From Mucilaginibacter_A sp964236465 (lineage in GTDB: Bacteria > Bacteroidota > Bacteroidia > Sphingobacteriales > Sphingobacteriaceae), in NCBI GenBank assembly GCA_964236465.1, contig CAXSBZ010000017.1, positions 6,735-70,734 on the forward strand: a stretch of DNA of 64,000 nt, read 5' to 3'. The notes beneath the pieces are model-generated. The model had not been told where the DNA came from. It ran no database searches and saw nothing but the letters and a program-made list of their open reading frames with translations. Shown here piece after piece: positions 34,595-43,718 of the stretch. Numbering within the stretch: position 1 is the stretch's first letter; the number at the start of each line of letters is the position of its first letter. The translations under genes and the position numbers were made by a program.

Positions 34595-37069
34595 TTACTG
34601 TTTATGAAGGCTCAATATCCCCAAAATAATTGCTCCTAATGATGCAAATCCAGTAGTAAAGCCTAAAATAGTTGCAATTGTATTTCCAGCATTTTTAGGT
34701 TTAACAGGTACATAGATTTCACTTCCTGGTTTAACCCTCGGATGATTATTAAAGAAAAATATTTTGCGTGTACCCTTTACTGTTCCATTTGGATAAACTA
34801 TATAAGCACCTTTTTTATAAGCATTTGGACTAAATCCTCCTGCATTTAAAACATAACCTTTGAAAGATATGGATTTACTATACACTACAGCACTTGGATA
34901 AAGCACTTCACCATTTACCCGAACAATTTGCTGCTGTTTTGGGATCCTTAACACGTCACCATCTTCCAATAGTAGATCAATTTTTGAACCAGGCAGGTTT
35001 AGTATTTTTTGCAAATTAATACCTACATAATTGTTTCTTGGTTGTGCATCAGTATTATTAGTAGAATCTCTATAGGTTTTTCTCAATCGGCTAATTTTTT
35101 CAGCCCTTTCGTTTGCAATAGCTACTGTATCCGATCTATCTTTATCAATCCCCAGTATGGCTGTATTATTTCTTTTTAATGACCCGCCCTGGATATCTGC
35201 CGAAGCCGTTAATCCACCTGCACGAGCTAACAAATCAGAAATTTTTTCAGTTTTTGTTTGGATCGTGTAAGATCCGGGATACAACACTTCACCTTCAACT
35301 TTTACTGTTTTTTGCCTTTCGTATCCAGGCAAACTGTAAACAGATACAATATCAAAAGGCTGCAACACAAAATTTATCCCTGCTAATTTTAATTGGCTAT
35401 CTACATTAACATTAAATACTTCTGATACCTTACTATTTAATGATTTAGGATCTGCATTACTTATCCTCCGTGCAACTTCAATACGTTTGGGGCTTGCCCC
35501 TTCAACAAATCCGCCTGCAATTAAAATTAAGTCTTCTACTTTCATGTTTTCAGCATACACAAAAGTTCCCGGCCTTCTAATAGAACCATTAATGCTGATC
35601 TGGTATTTATCACGCAAATCAAAAATGGAAGAAATGTTAACCACATCTTCCCGTTGTAATAAAACGTTTGATGCTTTGTTTAGCACATCTTTTACATTGA
35701 AAGATATAATCTCTGTGCTGTTATCTGGTTTTAACCTGGTAATCGTTCCACGTTCTGTAAACGCGTCTTCTTTTAAACCGGCTGCATTTTGAATTAACTG
35801 TAGCAGCGTTAATCCATTTTGTAGTTCGTATTCTCCCGGACGGAACACCGCTCCATTTATAGTAACTCTATTTTCAAACCTGTTAATAATAGACTGCACA
35901 TAGTATTTATCGCCCCGTAAAGGAATATAATTTTTGTAATCTGCCTCCACAACATCTGTTAATTTGCGCTGCTGGTCACTGATTTGAGAAACCTTTATTC
36001 TTGCGGTGTAAGCACTATCAGTAAAACCACCCGCATATCTAATTATATCTTGTAAGCTTTCACCTGGTATAACTTCAAATAATGCAGGGATTTTCACCTG
36101 GCCCAACAACTCTACCCTTGTTCTGTAAGTGGGTACACGCACAATATCCTGATCTTGTAAGGCAATATTATCCTTTTGATTACCTTTTACTAAAAAATCA
36201 TAAACATCCAAGTATCTAATAATGCGGTTGTTTCGGATAACCTCGATTTGCCTTAAACTACCATTTTCATTTGGGCCGCTTGCAACAGAAAGTGCATTAA
36301 AAACAGTTGCTAAAGAGGATAAAGTGTAAGTACCTGGTTTTTCCAACTGGCCAACCATGATTACCTTAATACTGCGGATATTGCCCAGCGTTACCTCTAC
36401 ACTTGTGCCTCTGCCAATAGCATAATTATTGGCAGCAAGTTTTCTTTTTATCAAGGAGGTAGCATTCTCAATCGTTTTACCGGCAACATTCAAAATACCG
36501 ATTCCGGGAATATTGATATTTCCTTCCGGAGAAACATCGAGCTTCCAATTTACGATAGAATTGCCGTAAACGTTGATATTCAACTGATCGTCCGGACCAA
36601 TAATATAATTTATGGGCGTTGCTAATTTTAAATTTGGCTCGAACGAAGTATTTTTATTCCTAAAAAGATCAGCACCAAATATTTTAGGCTTTAAATTATC
36701 AAAAATGTCTTTTGAATTTTGTATAGAATCCTTGTCATCCTGTTTGTAATTTAACCGCCTTTGACTAACAACATTTGTATCAGCAGAGCTATTATATCTT
36801 GCGTTGCTGCGGATTTGCTTAATTCTTGCCTGTAGTTTTTGTATCTGGCTGATAGACATGCCTCTGCTTTGAGCTTGTTGCAGTAATTCAGCATCACTTA
36901 ATCCAGAACTTTGGGCCTGTTGAAGATATAGTTTTATTTGTTGATCAGAAACTTCATCAACATTTACCGAAGAAAGATTTTGAAGATTGGTTTGGGCTGA
37001 AGCATGTTTTGCCATCCCAAAAAATAAAAAGAAGGAAAATAAAAATATAAGAAAATTAGTTTTATTCAT
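34595..37069 (-). CDS. wza: Wza-like polysaccharide export protein with multiple SLBB domains
   Basis: The 824-residue exported protein has a signal peptide ending near HASAQ (about residue 26). A Gln-rich helical region follows, then a Poly_export domain (NYIIGPDDQLNINVYGNSIV near 155), then repeated SLBB domains (for example VMVGQLEKPGTYTLSS, VELLGQVKIPALFEV, VTINGAVFRPGEYEL, ISINGSIRRPGTFVY and VKVEGEVLYPGSY). A C-terminal membrane helix follows (about 795-818). This large multi-SLBB form is common in Bacteroidota and probably forms the outer-membrane export channel working with wzz. No lipobox Cys is present. A good promoter lies upstream. Confidence 0.88.
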   Translation of the reverse strand: MNKTNFLIFLFSFFLFFGMAKHASAQTNLQNLSSVNVDEVSDQQIKLYLQQAQSSGLSDAELLQQAQSRGMSISQIQKLQARIKQIRSNARYNSSADTNVVSQRRLNYKQDDKDSIQNSKDIFDNLKPKIFGADLFRNKNTSFEPNLKLATPINYIIGPDDQLNINVYGNSIVNWKLDVSPEGNINIPGIGILNVAGKTIENATSLIKRKLAANNYAIGRGTSVEVTLGNIRSIKVIMVGQLEKPGTYTLSSLATVFNALSVASGPNENGSLRQIEVIRNNRIIRYLDVYDFLVKGNQKDNIALQDQDIVRVPTYRTRVELLGQVKIPALFEVIPGESLQDIIRYAGGFTDSAYTARIKVSQISDQQRKLTDVVEADYKNYIPLRGDKYYVQSIINRFENRVTINGAVFRPGEYELQNGLTLLQLIQNAAGLKEDAFTERGTITRLKPDNSTEIISFNVKDVLNKASNVLLQREDVVNISSIFDLRDKYQISINGSIRRPGTFVYAENMKVEDLILIAGGFVEGASPKRIEVARRISNADPKSLNSKVSEVFNVNVDSQLKLAGINFVLQPFDIVSVYSLPGYERQKTVKVEGEVLYPGSYTIQTKTEKISDLLARAGGLTASADIQGGSLKRNNTAILGIDKDRSDTVAIANERAEKISRLRKTYRDSTNNTDAQPRNNYVGINLQKILNLPGSKIDLLLEDGDVLRIPKQQQIVRVNGEVLYPSAVVYSKSISFKGYVLNAGGFSPNAYKKGAYIVYPNGTVKGTRKIFFFNNHPRVKPGSEIYVPVKPKNAGNTIATILGFTTGFASLGAIILGILSLHKQ

Positions 37070-37126
37070 AAGTTATAATTATCAGAGTATTCTTCTACTA
37101 CTCCAATAAACGATATTAGCTTTCTG

Positions 37127-37154
37127 CAAAAGTAAACCAATTTATCATTTCAAA
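37127..37154 (-). promoter_or_regulatory. wza-wzz promoter (Bacteroidota type)
   Basis: On the minus strand TTTG (37154-37151), a 16-base spacer and TACTTTTG (37134-37127) match the -33/-7 consensus. The predicted start site is about 50 bases before the wza ATG. Confidence 0.6.
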
Positions 37155-37222
37155 AAATAATAAAAGGGAGCTGTTACTTCTTAGTAGTTTAAGGCTACAA
37201 GAATGATAGCACAACTACAGCT

Positions 37223-37289
37223 ATACTTCTTTTATCAACCCTTTTTTGTTGATTGGCACAAAATGAGTTTTGCCTGATAAACGAAGCAT
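37223..37289. repeat. Inverted pair of motif copies after ddhC
   Basis: ATACTTCTTTTATC (37223-37236) and GATAAACGAAGCAT (37276-37289, one mismatch to the word) are inverted with starts 53 bases apart. They sit between the ddhC stop and the wza promoter. Confidence 0.65.
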
Positions 37290-37302
37290 TTTCAAAAAAT
37301 CA

Positions 37303-38586
37303 CTAATCCTCTATATAAGATTTAATAACTTTACTTATATAATCATAATGTGTCGCATCCAGTCCCGGCCAAACACCCAGCCAAAAGGACTTGTCCATAA
37401 CGGTATTGGTATTTTCCAGATTGCCAATCACGCGGTGGTTGATGTTTACATAAGCAGGTTGTTTTAATAAATTACCGCCAAACAATAACCTCGTTCCTAT
37501 TTTCTGCTGTTCCAAATGCTGCACCAACATTTGCCTGTCGTTTGAATCACCATCACGCAAGGTTAATAAAAATCCAAACCAGGAAGGATTACTATCGGGC
37601 GTTGCTTCGGGCAAAATAAAAATGTCTTCAAACGCTTTCATCCGCTCATATAAAGCTTGATGGTTTTGGCGCCGTTTCGCTATAAAACGATCGGCTTTAC
37701 TTAATTGTGATACCCCTAAAGCAGCTTGCATATCGGTTACTTTCAAATTAAACCCGATATGAGAATAAGTGTATTTGTGATCATATCCAAAAGGCAAGTT
37801 TCCTAACTGCTGCGAAAACCGGCAGCCGCAAGTATTGTCTCTCCCGGGCTCACAATAACAATCGCGCCCCCAATCCCGAAAGCTTTCTGCAATTTTTGCC
37901 AGCTCAGGATTGTTGATCAATACAGCTCCGCCCTCGCCCATGGTAATATGATGCGCCGGATAAAACGAAAAAGTAGAAATATCACCAAATGTACCTGTTT
38001 GTTTATCACGGTAAGTAGCTCCGAAAGCATCGCAGTTATCTTCTACCACCCACAAATTATATTTTTTTGCAACCCGCATCACTTCGTCCAAATTGTACGG
38101 ATTGCCCAACGAATGCGCAATCATAATGGCTTTTGTTTTGGGTGATACTGCCAGCTCGATCTGCTCTGCCTGCACACTATGCGTAGCCAAATCAATATCC
38201 ACAAAAACAGGAACGGCACCAAACTGAATAATCGGATTGATGGTAGTTGGAAAACCTGCCGCTACGGTAATCACTTCATCTCCGGGTTTTACCGCCCGAT
38301 CACCTAATTTTGGCGATGTTAAGGTGTAAAATGCGATCAGATTGGCCGAAGAACCTGAGTTAACCAATAAAGATTTTGAAGTGTTAAAATAAGCTGCAAA
38401 CTCTTTTTCAAACTGTTTGGCAAAACGCCCCGCTGTCAGCCAGCCATCAGCCATAGCTTCCATACCCAGCAGTAAATCATCTTCTTCAATGATTTTTCCA
38501 GTAACAGGGATATAATCTTTTCCGGGTTCAATAATGCCCGAAACTTTTAAATTAAAATTAAGATTTTTTGTTACCGTGTTTGTCAT
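37303..38586 (-). CDS. ddhC: CDP-6-deoxy-D-xylo-4-hexulose-3-dehydrase (E1), RfbH/DdhC family
   Basis: The 427-residue PMP-dependent iron-sulfur enzyme removes the C3 hydroxyl of CDP-4-keto-6-deoxyglucose. The PLP-site Lys of aminotransferases is replaced by His in FYPAHHITMGEGG (near 205), the E1 hallmark. The four cluster Cys follow the known spacing C-x57-C-x-C-x7-C exactly, from NCDAFG to RDCYCEPGRDNTCG. It works with a reductase (E3); the flavodehydrase-like E3 candidate is at 40615. It lies downstream of ddhB, with paired motif copies in the gap. The product feeds 3,6-dideoxyhexose synthesis. Confidence 0.93.
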   Translation of the reverse strand: MTNTVTKNLNFNLKVSGIIEPGKDYIPVTGKIIEEDDLLLGMEAMADGWLTAGRFAKQFEKEFAAYFNTSKSLLVNSGSSANLIAFYTLTSPKLGDRAVKPGDEVITVAAGFPTTINPIIQFGAVPVFVDIDLATHSVQAEQIELAVSPKTKAIMIAHSLGNPYNLDEVMRVAKKYNLWVVEDNCDAFGATYRDKQTGTFGDISTFSFYPAHHITMGEGGAVLINNPELAKIAESFRDWGRDCYCEPGRDNTCGCRFSQQLGNLPFGYDHKYTYSHIGFNLKVTDMQAALGVSQLSKADRFIAKRRQNHQALYERMKAFEDIFILPEATPDSNPSWFGFLLTLRDGDSNDRQMLVQHLEQQKIGTRLLFGGNLLKQPAYVNINHRVIGNLENTNTVMDKSFWLGVWPGLDATHYDYISKVIKSYIED

Positions 38587-38637
38587 TGTAATCTTACTAA
38601 ATGTTGTTTACTAATTTTTATTAAAATAGATTTATAC

Positions 38638-38728
38638 GTACTGTTTTTATCGGCCTAAAATCAGTGGAGCAAGTTTGCTTAGCAATTAGTTTTTTATTAT
38701 TTTAAAATTTAGTTGATAAAAGAAGTAT
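38638..38728. repeat. Inverted pair of motif copies between ddhB and ddhC
   Basis: GTACTGTTTTTATC (38638-38651, AACAG variant) and GATAAAAGAAGTAT (38715-38728) have starts 77 bases apart, with arms CGGCCTAAAATC and AAAATTTAGTT pointing inward. The right copy ends 17 bases from the ddhB stop. Confidence 0.7.
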
Positions 38729-38745
38729 CGATATCTTCTTAATTA

Positions 38746-39840
38746 TCAGTTTATAGTTTTTGCCCACAATGCTTTACTTTCTGCTTTAGCAACGTAAGCT
38801 TTGATCTGTTCTATCCTGCTGGCCAACACATCTTGCTTATTTGTTTCTGCCTGATAGCCAGCAACTGTGAAAGCTACAGTTTCGTCAAATGTTAATACGG
38901 GTTGCCATTTTAAAAGGTTGATTGCTTTTGATATATCCAATTTCAGGAATGTTGCTTCGTGCAAATTAAAAGTGTTTGCAGAAGTTATATAATCACCTGT
39001 ATTTTCGATCGCTTTAATTTTGTTTATCAGCTCGCCCACAGAATAATTATTTCCATCATTCGGACCGAAATTCCAACCTCCAGCATATTTTTTACCCTGT
39101 AAAAACAGCATTGCACCAAGGTTTAAATATCCGCTTAATGGCTCCAGTACATGTTGCCATGGCCGGGTTGCGTTCGGGTTGCGCAAAACAAGTTTTTCTC
39201 CTGATCGAACAGCACGAAAATAATCTGGAACGATCCGGTCTGCAGCCCAGTCACCGCCACCAATCACGTTTCCGGCACGGCCGGACGCCACAGCACGACT
39301 ATCAGTTTGGTTAAAATAGGAATTGATATAAGCAGCCGTGATTAGTTCGGCACAACCTTTTGATGCGCTGTAGGGATCATGGCCGCCCATAGGATCGTTT
39401 TCCCGATAACCCCAAACCCATTCCTGATTGTCATAACATTTATCACTGGTAATGTTTACAGCTGCTTTAACAGACGGCGTGTTTCTAACAGCTTCAAAAA
39501 AGTTAACTGTACCCATCAAATTTGTTTCAAAAGTTGCAGCCGGCTCTGCATAAGATAACAATACCAAGGGCTGTGCTGCTAAATGAAATGCAATATCAGG
39601 CTGAACTTTTTGAAAGTATTCATTCAACTTCGCTGCATTTCTTACATCTCCTATTTCATGGTGGATTTTGTTGGCTAAACCACAAGTTACAAAGTTATCA
39701 GCTTGAGAATAAGGCGGCAAAGCATAGCCAAATACTTCAGCACCAAGCTCTTTTAACCAAATGGCAAGCCACGATCCTTTAAAACCAGTATGCCCGGTGA
39801 TAAGCACTTTTTTCCCTTGATAGCAGTTCCGGAAACTCAT
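38746..39840 (-). CDS. ddhB: CDP-glucose 4,6-dehydratase
   Basis: The 364-residue extended SDR converts CDP-glucose to CDP-4-keto-6-deoxyglucose. It shows VLITGHTGFKGSWLAIWLKE near residue 12, HLAAQPLVLLSYAEP near 85, and the catalytic YSASKGCAELI. It also has the subfamily signature GRAGNVIGGGDWAADRIVPD near 190 and WQHVLEP. The ATG at 39840 is preferred over an in-frame GTG at 39858, which would overlap ddhA; it falls two bases after the ddhA stop. It is the second step in the operon E3-ddhA-ddhB-ddhC. Confidence 0.94.
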   Translation of the reverse strand: MSFRNCYQGKKVLITGHTGFKGSWLAIWLKELGAEVFGYALPPYSQADNFVTCGLANKIHHEIGDVRNAAKLNEYFQKVQPDIAFHLAAQPLVLLSYAEPAATFETNLMGTVNFFEAVRNTPSVKAAVNITSDKCYDNQEWVWGYRENDPMGGHDPYSASKGCAELITAAYINSYFNQTDSRAVASGRAGNVIGGGDWAADRIVPDYFRAVRSGEKLVLRNPNATRPWQHVLEPLSGYLNLGAMLFLQGKKYAGGWNFGPNDGNNYSVGELINKIKAIENTGDYITSANTFNLHEATFLKLDISKAINLLKWQPVLTFDETVAFTVAGYQAETNKQDVLASRIEQIKAYVAKAESKALWAKTIN

Positions 39841-39842
39841 AT

Positions 39843-40613
39843 CTACCACACTTTCCACTTAGCTGTACCCGAAACCCAATCTTGTTCCAATTCATGCTTT
39901 TCCCGCAAAGTATCCATTGGTTTCCAAAACCCGGTATGCTTGTACGCAACCATTTGCCCTTCTTCAGCTATTTTTTCCATCGGATCACGTTCCCACAGGG
40001 TTTGATCTCCTTCAATATAATTAAACACTTCCGGCTGACAAACAAAATATCCGCCGTTTATCCAGGACCCATCTCCTTTTGGTTTTTCCATAAATGAGTG
40101 TACAGATTGATTATTCAAAATATTCAATGCGCCAAACCTACCCGAGGGTTGCACAGCAGTAACGGTACAGAGTTTATTGCTTTTTTTATGAAAGTGATAG
40201 AGGTCTTTGATGTTTACATCCGCTAAGCCATCGCCATATGTCAGCATAAAAGGTTCGTTATGAATGTGATGCTTTATCCTTTTGATACGGCCGCCAGTCA
40301 TGGTATCAACACCTGTATCAACCAAAGTTATTTTCCAGGGTTCTGCTTGAGAATCATGGATTTTTAAATCATTGTTGGCAAGATCAATCGTTACATCAGA
40401 CATGTGCAAAAAATAATTGGCAAAATATTCCTTGATCATATAACCTTTGTAGCCCAGGCAAATCACCAAATCATTAAAGCCAAAAGCAGAATATGTTTTC
40501 ATGATATGCCACAAAATCGGCATACCTCCGATTTCAACCATGGGTTTTGGTTTGATCACCGTTTCTTCCGATAAACGGGTTCCTAAACCTCCTGCCAAAA
40601 GGACTACTTTCAT
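39843..40613 (-). CDS. ddhA: Glucose-1-phosphate cytidylyltransferase
   Basis: The 256-residue nucleotidyltransferase makes CDP-glucose from CTP and glucose 1-phosphate. The N-terminal signature MKVVLLAGGLGTRLSEETV, the KPKPMVEIGGMPILWHIMK segment, the metal-binding TYGDGLADV near 128, and FWKPMDTLREKHELE near the C-terminus match RfbF/DdhA. The ATG at 40613 is preferred over a TTG at 40622; it lies one base after the stop of the E3 candidate. This commits glucose to the 3,6-dideoxyhexose pathway. Confidence 0.95.
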   Translation of the reverse strand: MKVVLLAGGLGTRLSEETVIKPKPMVEIGGMPILWHIMKTYSAFGFNDLVICLGYKGYMIKEYFANYFLHMSDVTIDLANNDLKIHDSQAEPWKITLVDTGVDTMTGGRIKRIKHHIHNEPFMLTYGDGLADVNIKDLYHFHKKSNKLCTVTAVQPSGRFGALNILNNQSVHSFMEKPKGDGSWINGGYFVCQPEVFNYIEGDQTLWERDPMEKIAEEGQMVAYKHTGFWKPMDTLREKHELEQDWVSGTAKWKVW

Positions 40614-40614
40614 A

Positions 40615-41655
40615 TCAATCAATTAAAATTGCAACATTATCTGTTAGAGGCACAGAACAGCAAAGCAAGCATTCATCTGCTTGTAAATGTTGCTGGTACG
40701 GATCATCCGAAATTGATCTTAATTCTCCGCTTAATAATTTTCCTTTACAAACCAAGCAATTCCCGGTTTGGCAGGAGTACGGCAAATTGATCGCTGCATC
40801 CAATCCAGCTTCTAAAATTGTTTTTCCTTTGGTTACTTTTACCTGATGAATTGCGGATGCTTTGTTTATCGTGATATTTCTGGTGATGATCCCTGCAAGT
40901 TTTTTCGGGTCTGCAACTAAACAAAAATCTTCTGAAAAAATATTAGATCCGGGAATTTTATTCGCTTCCAAAACTAATTTCACTGATTCTTTTAATCCTG
41001 CTGGCCCGCATATATAATGAAACGTTTGTGCCAAATCTTTTTCCTGTTTCAATATTTCAAAAACTTTACTTGGATCAATTCTGCCTTCCAATATATTAGG
41101 GTTATCAGTAGGTGTTACTGCTTTTGAATGAAAATAATAGACATCAAAATTGCTTACATACTTCTTTTGCAGGTCTAAAATTTCTTTATTAAAAATAGCA
41201 CAATCTTGGTTCCTGTTTCCGTAAACAAGGGTAACATGTTTTACAACTTGATGTTGCAAAGCATGTTTTGCGATAGAGAACAGTGGCGTAATACCACTGC
41301 CTGCTGCCCAAAGCACAACATTGCTTTCCTGATTTATATTTTTGGCTTCGAGGGTAAAATCGCCCATTGGTTCCTGTACTTCTACCACATCTCCAGTGGA
41401 TAAATGATCGGCAATATAATTGGATACGATACCAGCGTTAACCCGTTTTACAGTTATATTTAAGTTAGGGTCAACTCCTGGTGCAGATGAAAAAGAATAA
41501 GCCCTGCGATACTTGCGGTTGTTGATATTAAGAATTAAAGTAAGATATTGGCCGGCTTTGTATAGGATTTTTTTTAATCCGGGCTGTTTGAAAATAATAG
41601 TAACTGTATCATAAGTTTCTTGGCGTATTTCTAAAACTTTAAGTGTATAAACCAT
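40615..41655 (-). CDS. NAD(P)H-dependent flavin/[2Fe-2S] reductase, candidate CDP-6-deoxy-glucoseen reductase (E3) with FAD-NAD-ferredoxin order
   Basis: The 346-residue protein has an FNR-type FAD domain (RRAYSFSSAP near residue 50), an NAD domain (VLWAAGSGITPLFSIAKHAL near 113 and YICGPAGLKESV near 215), and a C-terminal plant-type ferredoxin domain. That last domain has Cys ligands in SCQTGNCLVCKG near 287 and a final CLLC. Classical E3 enzymes (AscD/DdhD) carry the ferredoxin domain at the N-terminus. This PaaE-like order is a permutation. Its place one base before ddhA and near ddhC makes it the likely electron donor for E1. Confidence 0.8.
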   Translation of the reverse strand: MVYTLKVLEIRQETYDTVTIIFKQPGLKKILYKAGQYLTLILNINNRKYRRAYSFSSAPGVDPNLNITVKRVNAGIVSNYIADHLSTGDVVEVQEPMGDFTLEAKNINQESNVVLWAAGSGITPLFSIAKHALQHQVVKHVTLVYGNRNQDCAIFNKEILDLQKKYVSNFDVYYFHSKAVTPTDNPNILEGRIDPSKVFEILKQEKDLAQTFHYICGPAGLKESVKLVLEANKIPGSNIFSEDFCLVADPKKLAGIITRNITINKASAIHQVKVTKGKTILEAGLDAAINLPYSCQTGNCLVCKGKLLSGELRSISDDPYQQHLQADECLLCCSVPLTDNVAILID

Positions 41656-41691
41656 GCAAGGCAGTTCTCAACAGTTGTTTCTGTATTTCAA

Positions 41692-41838
41692 AACTGTTCA
41701 AAATTTGTTTCGTTGCTGTTAGATGCTTTTTCTATTAACCAAAAACTAACAAGGTTCCACACTTTGACAATTATCTCAGAAACAGAATTTATAGTGATAA
41801 AAGCAGTATCAATATTCTTAATAAAAATTAAACAACTT
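41692..41838. repeat. Degenerate palindromic element upstream of the E3 gene
   Basis: AACTGTTCAAAATTT (41692-41706) and AAATTAAACAACTT (up to 41838) resemble the outer arms of the elements at 21041 and 33339. Inside, a decayed copy (AGATGCTTTTTCTATTAACC at 41721-41740) faces GATAAAAGCAGTAT (41796-41809). The rest of 41656-41933 is AT-rich with no gene. Confidence 0.5.
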
Positions 41839-41933
41839 CTTATATGTAAAAAAAATTAAAAAGTTTCTTAATTGTGTGAATAAACTAATATCAAATTCAT
41901 CAATTCTGAATTAGTTTAATCAATAATCATTTA

Positions 41934-42242
41934 CTAAGCCTGACCGATTGGCCCGCCAAAATTCATAGGCAAAGCTGTTATTTCTTTAATCTTGATTTTC
42001 CCGTTGATCGCTTCAAAACCGTTTATATTATCTTCCAAAGCAGTTAATAATCGTTTTGCATGTTCCGGTGTTAAAATGATGCGGCTTTTTACACGCGCTT
42101 TTGGAACGCCCGGCATCACCCGAACAAAATCTACCACAAATTCAGAATCAGAGTGTGTAATGATAGCTAAATTTGAATAAATCCCTTCGGCCATATCTTC
42201 AGACAGTTCTATGTTCAACGGGTTATCAATTTTTTCTTCCAT
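41934..42242 (-). CDS. DUF3467 family protein
   Basis: The 102-residue protein has ELSEDMAEGIYSNLAIITHS, SEFVVDFVRVMPG, KARVKSRIILTPEHAKRL and FEAINGKIKI, which match the small DUF3467 family. Its function is unknown. In many Bacteroidota this gene follows rpoC directly, so its position here, one gene beyond glf, suggests that glf was inserted between them. ATG 42242 is chosen over an adjacent TTG. No membrane or signal segments are present. Confidence 0.83.
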   Translation of the reverse strand: MEEKIDNPLNIELSEDMAEGIYSNLAIITHSDSEFVVDFVRVMPGVPKARVKSRIILTPEHAKRLLTALEDNINGFEAINGKIKIKEITALPMNFGGPIGQA

Positions 42243-42260
42243 CAATGTAATATTTTAATA

Positions 42261-42357
42261 ATGCTTCTTTTATCAACTAAAAATCAATTAATTAAATCAA
42301 AATGAATCAAGAAAACCACATGGTTTAAATTTTTTCTTAGCTGTTAAACGAAGATAA
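42261..42357. repeat. Motif copy with decayed inverted partner after glf
   Basis: ATGCTTCTTTTATC (42261-42274), with arm AACTAAAAATCAATT, faces a degraded TGTTAAACGAAGATA (about 42342-42356). The starts are about 81 bases apart. Confidence 0.55.
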
Positions 42358-42374
42358 ATAATTATTAGTTACAG

Positions 42375-43472
42375 TCAATTAAAGTGCGTTTCTACTTTTT
42401 TCAGTGCAGAACCAATTATCTGGTGCATATCGTAATATCGATATTCAGCCAGTCTGCCACCGAATATTACATTGGTTTCCTGATCGGCAAGTTGCTTGTA
42501 TTTTTTGTAAACTTCGTTGTTCAACTGGTCGTTAATCGGATAAAAAGGTTCGTTGCTTTCGTTCCATTCTGCCGGAAATTCATGTGTAATAACGGTTTTG
42601 GGCTGCGTGCCAAACTCAAAATGTTTATGTTCGATAATCCGGGTAAAAGGAATTTCTCTTTCAGTATAATTTACCAATGCACTTCCCTGATAGTTTTCCA
42701 TATCAAGCGTTTGCTGCTCAAACTTTAAGCTGCGATATTGCAGTTTGCCAAATTGATAATCGTAATATTGATCAATTTTTCCGGTGAAAACGATTTGCGG
42801 AGCTAAAGAATCATAGTATTCCTTGTTGTCAAAGTAATTTTCGTTCAACCTTACTTCTGTTCCTTCCAGCAAACCATCAGTCAGCTTATTATATCCTCCG
42901 TTTGGAATGCCTTGATAATCATCATTAAAATAATTATTATCATAAGTAAATCTTACCGGAAGCCTTTTAATGATAAAAGCAGGCAGATCTTTAGCTTCCC
43001 GACCCCACTGTTTTTCGGTGTAACCTTTAATCAGCTTTTCATAAATATCAGTTCCAACTAAGGACAAAGCCTGCTCTTCCAAATTCTGCGGATCTGTAAT
43101 ATTCAAATCTTTAATTTGATCTGCTATCACTGCTTTTGCTTCATCAGGTGTTTTTACTTTCCATAATTGATAAAAAGTATTCATGTTGAAAGGCAAATTG
43201 TACAAAATCCCTTCATAATTTGCAACAGGCATATTTGTAAATCGGTTAAATTCTACAAAAGAATTTACGTAATCCCAAATTCGTTTATCGTTGGTATGAA
43301 AAATATGTGCACCGTATGTATGTATATTAATACCTTCAATATTCTCATTATAAACATTTCCACCTGCGTGATTCCTTTTATCTATTATCAAGCATTTTTT
43401 TCCTCTTTTTTTAGCCTCGTATGCAAATACAGCTCCAAACAAACCAGATCCTACTATTAAATAATCGTACAT
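42375..43472 (-). CDS. glf: UDP-galactopyranose mutase
   Basis: The 365-residue flavoenzyme interconverts UDP-galactopyranose and UDP-galactofuranose, the donor for galactofuranose in surface glycans. It shows the FAD dinucleotide fold YLIVGSGLFGAVFAYEAKK at residue 4, the NHAGGNVYNE region, GAHIFHTNDKRIWDYV near 55, KGYTEKQWGREAKDLP near 149, and the C-terminal GRLAEYRYYDMHQIIG. The length and motifs are complete. It is separated from rpoC by two same-strand motif copies and the rpoC terminator. Confidence 0.95.
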   Translation of the reverse strand: MYDYLIVGSGLFGAVFAYEAKKRGKKCLIIDKRNHAGGNVYNENIEGINIHTYGAHIFHTNDKRIWDYVNSFVEFNRFTNMPVANYEGILYNLPFNMNTFYQLWKVKTPDEAKAVIADQIKDLNITDPQNLEEQALSLVGTDIYEKLIKGYTEKQWGREAKDLPAFIIKRLPVRFTYDNNYFNDDYQGIPNGGYNKLTDGLLEGTEVRLNENYFDNKEYYDSLAPQIVFTGKIDQYYDYQFGKLQYRSLKFEQQTLDMENYQGSALVNYTEREIPFTRIIEHKHFEFGTQPKTVITHEFPAEWNESNEPFYPINDQLNNEVYKKYKQLADQETNVIFGGRLAEYRYYDMHQIIGSALKKVETHFN

Positions 43473-43589
43473 AAATTAATAAATTTCTATTCTGTAAAAG
43501 TGTAAATTTTTAGCAAATTTTCCATGCTGTAATTACAAATTAAAGTAGTTTGCTAAGATTATATGAGAATAAACTACTGATTTTTGGTG

Positions 43590-43678
43590 ATGCTTCTTTT
43601 ATCACCTTAAAATTTGGCTGTAGTTTTTTTTCAAAAAAGCATTTCTGACTAATAATTTGATGCGATGCTTCTTTTACC
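43590..43678 (-). repeat. Two same-strand motif copies downstream of rpoC
   Basis: ATGCTTCTTTTATC (43590-43603, arm ACCTTAAAATTTGG) and ATGCTTCTTTTACC (43665-43678, arm ACATAAAAAAGCCC) are in tandem, with starts 75 bases apart. The second touches the rpoC terminator, so its A-rich arm doubles as the T-run of that terminator. Confidence 0.7.
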
Positions 43679-43682
43679 ACAT

Positions 43683-43718
43683 AAAAAAGCCCAGACACCT
43701 TTTCCGATGTTTGGGCTT
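43683..43718 (-). terminator. rpoC intrinsic terminator
   Basis: AAGCCCAGACA (43687-43697) pairs with TGTTTGGGCTT (43708-43718) with one G-T pair. On the minus strand a T-run follows (43688-43683). It is 20 bases after the rpoC stop. Confidence 0.88.
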
